From contig JABMNC010000099.1 in NCBI GenBank assembly GCA_013205365.1, positions 1-15,704 of the forward strand: 15,704 nt of DNA, read 5' to 3'. Position 1 is the first letter of the stretch, and every line of letters begins with the position of its first letter. The DNA comes from Cryomorphaceae bacterium (GTDB taxonomy: Bacteria > Bacteroidota > Bacteroidia > Flavobacteriales > Schleiferiaceae). Of this stretch, positions 13,954 through 15,704 are shown one piece after another. Position numbers and translations under genes: made by a program. Under the pieces are notes generated by a model that saw only the letters and a list, made by a program, of their open reading frames with translations, was not told where the DNA came from and searched no databases.

Positions 13954-15375
13954 ATGGCGATTACCACCCAAGGACTACTTCGCACTTCGGGCTCTGCGCT
14001 GGCTTTCACCCTAGGCGGAATGCTCCCGCTCCTCTCGGCTTTTGTGCTGCTGCCCTACTACACCAAGCTGAGCACCGCCGATTTTGGACTTTTTGCCCTC
14101 TATACAGGCCTTTATGTGCTCATGCAAACCCTCATAAATTTTGGGATAGACTCCATCGTGGGGGTTAGCTACATAGAGAACCACGACCAGCCTGCCAAAC
14201 TGCGCCAAGTGATGTCGGGCTTGGCCGGATTTGTCACCCAAACGGGCCTTATTGCCCTTGTTTTAGCCGCACTGCTGGCGGCCATTGGCCCTCCGGAATT
14301 TCTGCTGCCCTGGAACGAGTTGGCTCTTGCCTCGGTGGCTTCTGCCTTATTCTTCGCCCTGTTCAAGACTTACAGCACTGTGCTGGTGAGCCAGCAAAAG
14401 CCCCTGCCATACCTCGGCTTGGCACTGCTCAATTTTGCCTTGGTCTTGGGCGGAACCTGGTTTGCCTTTCAGGTCGACGGCTACCAACTGCGCGCTCCCA
14501 TTTGGGGCCGGACTCTTGGACTCGGACTCAGCGCTATGGTGGTCATGGCGCTCTGGTTGCGCAACTACGGCATACGCTGGGATTCGGCGCAATCCAAAAC
14601 ATGGCTGCGCTTGCTCTACCCCATGGTGCTTTACAATTTGCTCGGATGGGGTTTGCGCTTTGCCGACCGCTTTGTGCTTCAGGGCGCCCTGGGACCAGAA
14701 ACGGTCGGGCTCTTTGACTTTGCTTTTAAGCTCGCTATGGTCCTGGAGTTTTTGCAGGTTGGCTTGTTCAACGCCGTCCTTCCGCGCATCTACCATGCAT
14801 TCAAGGAGCGCGGTTTTCTTCTGGGTCGAGAAGTCCTAAACCGCAACCTGCACAGCTTTACCGCGGTAGTAGTCATGGCAATCCCAATCATTTACGCTGG
14901 GGTAGTTGGCCTTCTTCCTGAAATTATGCCCCGCCCGGCCTACCAATCCTCCTACGAATGGGTCGGGCCCTTGCTTTGGACCCTCTCGCTGCGCGGCATG
15001 TTCAATGCCTACTTGGCGCCCTTGTTTTATTTTAAAGAGACCTCCCTCTTCCCCAAGTTTTATGCCCTGAGCATGGCGTTCTACCTTCCCGTTCTCGCGC
15101 TTCTAGTGGCCTTCAAGGGTGCTGAGGGTGCGGTCTGGGCCTCTGCCGCGGTGGCCCTTTTGCAGGTTGGCTCCGTGCATTGGTTCACCCGCAGCCGTTA
15201 CCCCATGAACTACAGCTGGGCTAAAATGCTTGGGCTCCCGCTTTGGGGTACCTTGACCTACTTTGCCTCGGTGTCCGTCCTAGAATCCGTTTGGCTTCAG
15301 TCGATGGCCATGCTGGCCCTCAATGCCTTGGCCGTTCTTATGCTGTTTCGGCGCGAAATCCGTTCTCTGCGGTGA
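13954..15375 (+). CDS. Wzx-like polysaccharide flippase (MOP superfamily membrane protein)
   Basis: A 473-residue integral membrane protein with 12-14 predicted helices and short loops. The N-terminus, with SGSALAFTLGGMLPLLSAFV (12-31), LLPYYTKLSTADFGLFALY (32-50) and a following helix, is the standard opening of the polysaccharide synthesis/Wzx branch of the MOP flippases: a TM helix, then YTKLLxxxDFGxxAL. The mid-protein LRFADRFVLQGALGPETVGLFDFAFKL (234-260) matches the start of the second half, with the usual D-R-F and G-x-Y/F-D pattern. Such proteins move lipid-linked oligosaccharides across the inner membrane. The following gene is a GT4 glycosyltransferase that overlaps the stop codon as GTGA, supporting an O-antigen or capsule-type glycan locus. 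The ATG at 13954 is the first in frame and gives a family-length protein. The exact substrate cannot be inferred. Confidence 0.9.
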   Translation: MAITTQGLLRTSGSALAFTLGGMLPLLSAFVLLPYYTKLSTADFGLFALYTGLYVLMQTLINFGIDSIVGVSYIENHDQPAKLRQVMSGLAGFVTQTGLIALVLAALLAAIGPPEFLLPWNELALASVASALFFALFKTYSTVLVSQQKPLPYLGLALLNFALVLGGTWFAFQVDGYQLRAPIWGRTLGLGLSAMVVMALWLRNYGIRWDSAQSKTWLRLLYPMVLYNLLGWGLRFADRFVLQGALGPETVGLFDFAFKLAMVLEFLQVGLFNAVLPRIYHAFKERGFLLGREVLNRNLHSFTAVVVMAIPIIYAGVVGLLPEIMPRPAYQSSYEWVGPLLWTLSLRGMFNAYLAPLFYFKETSLFPKFYALSMAFYLPVLALLVAFKGAEGAVWASAAVALLQVGSVHWFTRSRYPMNYSWAKMLGLPLWGTLTYFASVSVLESVWLQSMAMLALNALAVLMLFRREIRSLR

Positions 15376-15704
15376 AGATTCTTTGGGTAACCAACTGGTA
15401 TCCCTCTGCTGAGGCACCGTTTCGATCGCCCTTTATTAGGGCCCAGTGGCTTGCGGCGCGCAGTGCGGGCGTCGACGCGGACCTTCTTCACATCGACATT
15501 CTTAGGGGCCCCATAGTGCCCGAAATTGGCTGGAGTAGGGGACCCAACGGAGAGTACATTCTAAGGATTGCTTGGCGGTGGTGGAAGTGGATCTACCACA
15601 ATCCTTGGGTAACGGCCTGGTACCTTTCTAGAACGTATTTGGGTTCCAAGCCCGACATTATTCATGGTCAGGTGCTGCTGCCGGCAGGGCTCACTGCGGC
15701 CTAC
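15372..15704 (+). CDS. GT4-family glycosyltransferase (N-terminal part)
   Basis: The frame opens at a GTG (15372-15374) that overlaps the flippase TGA as GTGA and stays open for 111 codons to the window edge. The translation starts MKILWVTNWYPSAEAPFRSP and continues FIRAQWLAARSAGVDADLLH, then later PDIIHGQVLLPAGLTAAY. The NWYPS...GxFxxxQ-like opening and the PDxIHxH/Q-like strand ending the N-terminal half are typical of GT4 enzymes that use a GT-B fold. No ATG near this point gives a better start, which is why the ORF is easy to miss. The nucleotide-sugar site lies in the missing C-terminal half. Because it is coupled to the flippase it probably belongs to the same glycan assembly pathway. 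Confidence 0.85.
   Translation, partial: MKILWVTNWYPSAEAPFRSPFIRAQWLAARSAGVDADLLHIDILRGPIVPEIGWSRGPNGEYILRIAWRWWKWIYHNPWVTAWYLSRTYLGSKPDIIHGQVLLPAGLTAAY

Noticed and set aside
13885..13971. Extension of the YfhO-family protein to ATG 13971.
   Set aside because: It would cross the divergent promoter region and enter the flippase gene; the hydrophobic N-terminus begins properly at MNELLRN (13884).

Overview
The window most likely comes from a member of the Bacteroidota, probably related to Flavobacteriales, with unusually GC-rich coding DNA for that group. The basis is threefold. Two clean TAnnTTTG-type -7 promoter elements flank the start of rpmH, starts lack Shine-Dalgarno sequences, and several proteins have the form I know from flavobacteria: a CarB without the C-terminal regulatory domain, a split methylmalonyl-CoA mutase, and DivIC directly upstream of the mutase. 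This is recognition from memory; no database search was run. The window is almost solid coding sequence, with no gap above about 115 bases. I see no tRNA, rRNA, CRISPR array, insertion sequence or phage gene.

Region 1 (1-6937, minus strand) reads from right to left as one tightly packed seven-gene cluster: a short-chain dehydrogenase, a 2-oxoglutarate/Fe(II) oxygenase, an MsbA-like ABC exporter, a DivIC/FtsB-like division protein, the small and large subunits of methylmalonyl-CoA mutase, and a MeaB/ArgK-type GTPase cut by the window edge. Four of the six junctions are ATGA stop/start overlaps, one is a 10-base overlap using a GTG start, and one is a 9-base gap. The last three genes form a functional unit: B12-dependent interconversion of methylmalonyl-CoA and succinyl-CoA plus the GTPase that protects and reloads the mutase. 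The small subunit is markedly short.

Region 2 (about 6938-10155, plus strand) holds rpmH (ribosomal protein L34) with its own promoter and a strong hairpin terminator, then carB (carbamoyl-phosphate synthase large chain, pyrimidine and arginine supply). carB runs into the next gene from the opposite strand with a 16-base overlap.

Region 3 (10140-15704) is a surface-glycan locus. On the minus strand are a YfhO-family multi-spanning membrane protein and an overlapping GT4 glycosyltransferase. Divergent from them on the plus strand are a Wzx-like flippase and the start of another GT4 glycosyltransferase (GTGA overlap). A perfect 8-bp inverted repeat sits in the 69-bp region between the two divergent units.

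I found no clear sign of a wholly new system. The points most worth a second look are the miniaturised mutase small subunit, the chain of overlaps that ties division, export and B12 metabolism genes together, the divergent-promoter inverted repeat, and possible leaderless starts.
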